Assembly (NCBI GenBank): GCA_000721375.1
Contig: JOGW01000002.1
Location: forward strand, 496,001 to 560,000
Direction: 5' to 3'
Source: Streptomyces sp. NRRL B-3428
Lineage (GTDB): Bacteria; Actinomycetota; Actinomycetes; Streptomycetales; Streptomycetaceae
Length of the DNA: 64,000 nucleotides
Position 1 is the first letter of the stretch. Each line of letters starts with the position of its first letter. The notes under the pieces are model-generated. The model was not told the origin of the DNA and did not search any database. It worked only from the letters and a program-made list of their open reading frames with translations. This document shows, in pieces, positions 62,390-64,000 of the stretch. A program made the translations under genes and the position numbers.

Positions 62390-62455
62390 TGACGCTCCGA
62401 AGTCAGTGCTTCACATGGCGTAACTATGCGGCCATTGGGGCTGACGGAGCGTCAG
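62390..62455. promoter_or_regulatory. Inverted repeats between PKS and cobT
   Basis: CTGACG-GAG-CGTCAG is a perfect repeat at 62441-62455. Its part CGGAGCGTCA (62445-62454) is also the reverse complement of TGACGCTCCG at 62390-62399. They lie in the 254-base divergent gap (62293-62546) between the PKS operon and cobT, where they could bind a regulator. No other feature was seen in this gap. Confidence 0.45.
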
Positions 62456-62546
62456 GCAGTGGCGTCGGAGACGTCGTCCGCCACGGTCGCGCAACCACCG
62501 GGCCACCCCCTGGCCCCGGCCCGCACCCCCGGTAACCTTCAGCCCC

Positions 62547-63719
62547 ATGAGCGCGCTGAATCTCGATGACTTCGCCGATCTGATCGAGCGTCCCGACGGG
62601 GGTGTACGCCGCGACGCCGAGGCGCGCCGGGGCCGCCTCGCGCTGCCCCCCGGCGCGCTCGGCCGGCTCGACGAGATCGGCGAGTGGCTCGCGGCGGCCC
62701 AGGGGTCCGTGCCGGTCAGGCCGGTGCGGCAGCCCAAGGTGGTGCTGTTCGCGGGGGATCACGGCATCGCGCAGCTCGGCGTCTCCGCCCGCACGCCCGG
62801 CAGCGCGCAGGACCTGGTGCGCTCGGTGCTCGACGGTTCGAGCCCGGTGTCCGTCCTCGCCCGCCAGGCCGAAGTCCCCGTACGCGTCGTGGACGTGGCG
62901 CTCGACTGCGATGCCGACGCCCTGCCCGCCGAGGTCTCCGGCCATCGGGTGCGGCGCGGATCGGGACGTATCGACATCGAAGACGCCCTCACCGCCGAAG
63001 AGGCCGAACAGGCCTTCCGCGCCGGCATGGCGGTGGCCGACGAAGAGGCCGACGCCGGTACGGACCTGGTGGTGCTCGGCGACCTCAGCGTGGGCGGTAC
63101 GACCCCGGCCGCGGTTCTCGTCGCCGCACTCTGCGGCACCGACGCCTCCGTGGTCACCGGCCGCGGTGGCCACCCGATCGACGATCTGGCCTGGATGCGC
63201 AAGTGCGCCGCGATCCGCGACACGCTGCGCCGCGCCCGCCCCGTACTCGGCGACCAGCTCCAGCTGCTCCAGACGGTCGGCGGCGCGGACCTCGCCGCGA
63301 TCACCGGCTTCCTGCTGCAGAGCGCGATCCGCCACACCCCGGTGATCCTCGACGGTGTCGTCTCGGGGGCCTGCGCGCTGGTCGCCCAGCGCATCGCGTT
63401 CCGCGCGCCCGACTGGTGGCTGGCCGGACAGACCAGCGGCGAGCCGGGACAGGCCAAGGCCTTCGACCGGCTGGCCCTTGAGCCGCTGCTCGCGCACGGC
63501 GTGACGGCGGGCGAGGGCACGGGCGCGCTGCTCGCACTGCCGATGGTCCGCTCGGCCGCGGCACTTGCGGCGGAGCTTCCGGTGGTGGACGAGAAGCCGG
63601 ACACGGCGGCCGAGGACACCGAAGCCGAGCCCACGGCCGAGGACACCGAAGCCGAGCCCACGGCCGAGGACACCGAAGCCGAGACCGCGACCGCGCCTGC
63701 GACCGAGTCCGAAGCCTGA
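62547..63719 (+). CDS. cobT: Nicotinate-nucleotide-dimethylbenzimidazole phosphoribosyltransferase with repetitive tail
   Basis: Makes alpha-ribazole phosphate, the lower ligand of cobalamin. 390 residues: the CobT domain covers about 1-350 with VLFAGDHGIAQLGVSA (substrate loop), LGDLSVGGTTPAA, GRGGHPIDD and the catalytic glutamate in VTAGEGTGALLALP. The C-terminal 35-40 residues are an acidic repeat (AEDTEAEPT about three times) that is outside the fold and may be disordered. ATG at 62547 with a weak ribosome site. Divergent from the PKS locus, which separates it from the CobU fusion. Confidence 0.94.
   Translation: MSALNLDDFADLIERPDGGVRRDAEARRGRLALPPGALGRLDEIGEWLAAAQGSVPVRPVRQPKVVLFAGDHGIAQLGVSARTPGSAQDLVRSVLDGSSPVSVLARQAEVPVRVVDVALDCDADALPAEVSGHRVRRGSGRIDIEDALTAEEAEQAFRAGMAVADEEADAGTDLVVLGDLSVGGTTPAAVLVAALCGTDASVVTGRGGHPIDDLAWMRKCAAIRDTLRRARPVLGDQLQLLQTVGGADLAAITGFLLQSAIRHTPVILDGVVSGACALVAQRIAFRAPDWWLAGQTSGEPGQAKAFDRLALEPLLAHGVTAGEGTGALLALPMVRSAAALAAELPVVDEKPDTAAEDTEAEPTAEDTEAEPTAEDTEAETATAPATESEA
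63609..63689 (+). repeat. 27-base tandem repeat in the cobT 3' end
   Basis: Three near-identical 27-base units starting GCCGAGGACACCGAAG at 63609, 63636 and 63663, each coding AEDTEAEPT or a close variant. The unit length is a multiple of three, so copy number can vary without breaking the gene. Confidence 0.9.
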
Positions 63720-63793
63720 GGATCCGTCACCTCTGAGCCGTATGGCGCCACCTGGCTCCGGATTGTCCGATTCGCCCCATAGGATCGGCTCTC

Positions 63794-64000
63794 ATGGGAG
63801 AGGGCGTACGTGAGCCAGATGCCGCCGCCGAAGTGCGCGCGGCGGCGCACCGCAGACGCGCGGCGGCCTTCGCCGTCTGGTATCTGCGGGGCGTCGCGTT
63901 CCTCAACTTCCTGAGTGCCTTCTGGGTCTCGTTCGCGCAGGATCTGCGGCGCCACAACACGGACGACTTCTTCACCCCGTATCTGCTGACCGCGGGCTTC
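63794..64000 (+). CDS. Membrane protein, 5' part only
   Basis: First 69 residues of a gene running out of the window. The cytoplasmic head MGEGVREPDAAAEVRAAAHRR is followed by a hydrophobic stretch (FAVWYLRGVAFLNFLSAFWVS) that is probably the first transmembrane segment, then QDLRRHNTDDFFTPYLLTAGF. It resembles the start of large membrane proteins with a lysylphosphatidylglycerol-synthetase-type C-terminal domain that I recall from Streptomyces, but that domain is not visible here, so the identity is tentative. ATG at 63794 is preceded by AGGATCGG. Confidence 0.6.
   Translation, partial: MGEGVREPDAAAEVRAAAHRRRAAAFAVWYLRGVAFLNFLSAFWVSFAQDLRRHNTDDFFTPYLLTAGF

Noticed and set aside
46400..62500. 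Mobile element carrying the PKS locus
   Set aside because: No integrase, transposase, tRNA or terminal repeats were found; an insertion is suggested only by gene order.
62293..62546. Cobalamin riboswitch before cobT
   Set aside because: No conserved B12-box or pseudoknot pattern in the 254 bases; only short inverted repeats are seen.

Overview
The window is high-GC actinobacterial chromosome and almost certainly Streptomyces. Evidence: many GTG starts, 4-bp ATGA/GTGA overlaps, GC-rich perfect hairpins without U-tracts, a SAM-IV riboswitch, and a gene order that follows a deep actinobacterial core. FadD15-like ligase, PimB-like mannosyltransferase, NlpC/P60 hydrolases, trpD, qcrCAB/ctaE, ctaCDF, PfkB/adenosine-kinase-like gene, ErpA-like protein and cobT occur in a similar order in Mycobacterium tuberculosis (about Rv2187-Rv2207, from memory). 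About 47 protein genes are supported. No rRNA, tRNA, CRISPR array, insertion sequence or prophage was found.

Layout. 1-6.6 kb: partial metallophosphoesterase, acyl-CoA ligase, GT4 mannosyltransferase, GT87 membrane glycosyltransferase, MATE exporter. 6.6-9.7 kb: PadR regulator divergent from the exporter over a double operator, a cupin with a winged-helix regulator, and a lipoprotein peptidase. 9.8-12.4 kb: two paralogous NlpC/P60 cell-wall hydrolases. 12.7-15.5 kb: NYN-domain protein, zinc-ribbon protein, rhomboid protease, stand-alone Lrp ligand-binding domain. 15.6-18.4 kb: class V aminotransferase under a SAM-IV riboswitch, then trpD. 18.5-27.9 kb: the aerobic respiratory chain (qcrCAB, ctaE, ctaF, ctaD, ctaC), interrupted by a degenerate receiver protein and an L,D-transpeptidase. 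28.3-35 kb: cysteine desulfurase-TusA fusion, PfkB kinase, small orphan protein, anchored protein, ErpA-like protein and nadA, a block centred on sulfur, Fe-S and NAD. 35.1-41.9 kb: RND exporter with a two-component system, then pspA with its small partner. 42.2-46.4 kb: DUF3043 protein, methyltransferase, HtrA-like protease, small acidic protein, MBL-CobU fusion.

The accessory part is 46.5-62.3 kb. It is an iterative type I PKS locus of the PUFA-synthase/hglE-like kind, lying between the cobU-type and cobT genes. Protein 1 is NMO-NMO-KS-AT-ACP-KR and protein 2 is KS-AT-DH-PPTase. Behind them follow a free ACP, an alpha/beta hydrolase and a glycosyltransferase, all joined by 4-bp overlaps, then a zinc-ribbon methyltransferase. 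The likely product is a glycosylated, fatty-acid-like polyketide. Protein 1 is broken in this sequence by a 109-bp tandem duplication within the ACP. Deleting one copy restores a single 2269-residue frame, so this is either a recent disabling mutation or a collapsed tandem-ACP assembly.

Intrinsic terminators are unusually clear, with perfect stems of 10-27 bp between most convergent pairs, so transcription units can be read off directly. Candidate control sites are the PadR double operator, three CGTC-N5-GACG elements before nadA, a palindrome at a leaderless winged-helix gene, and the SAM-IV switch.
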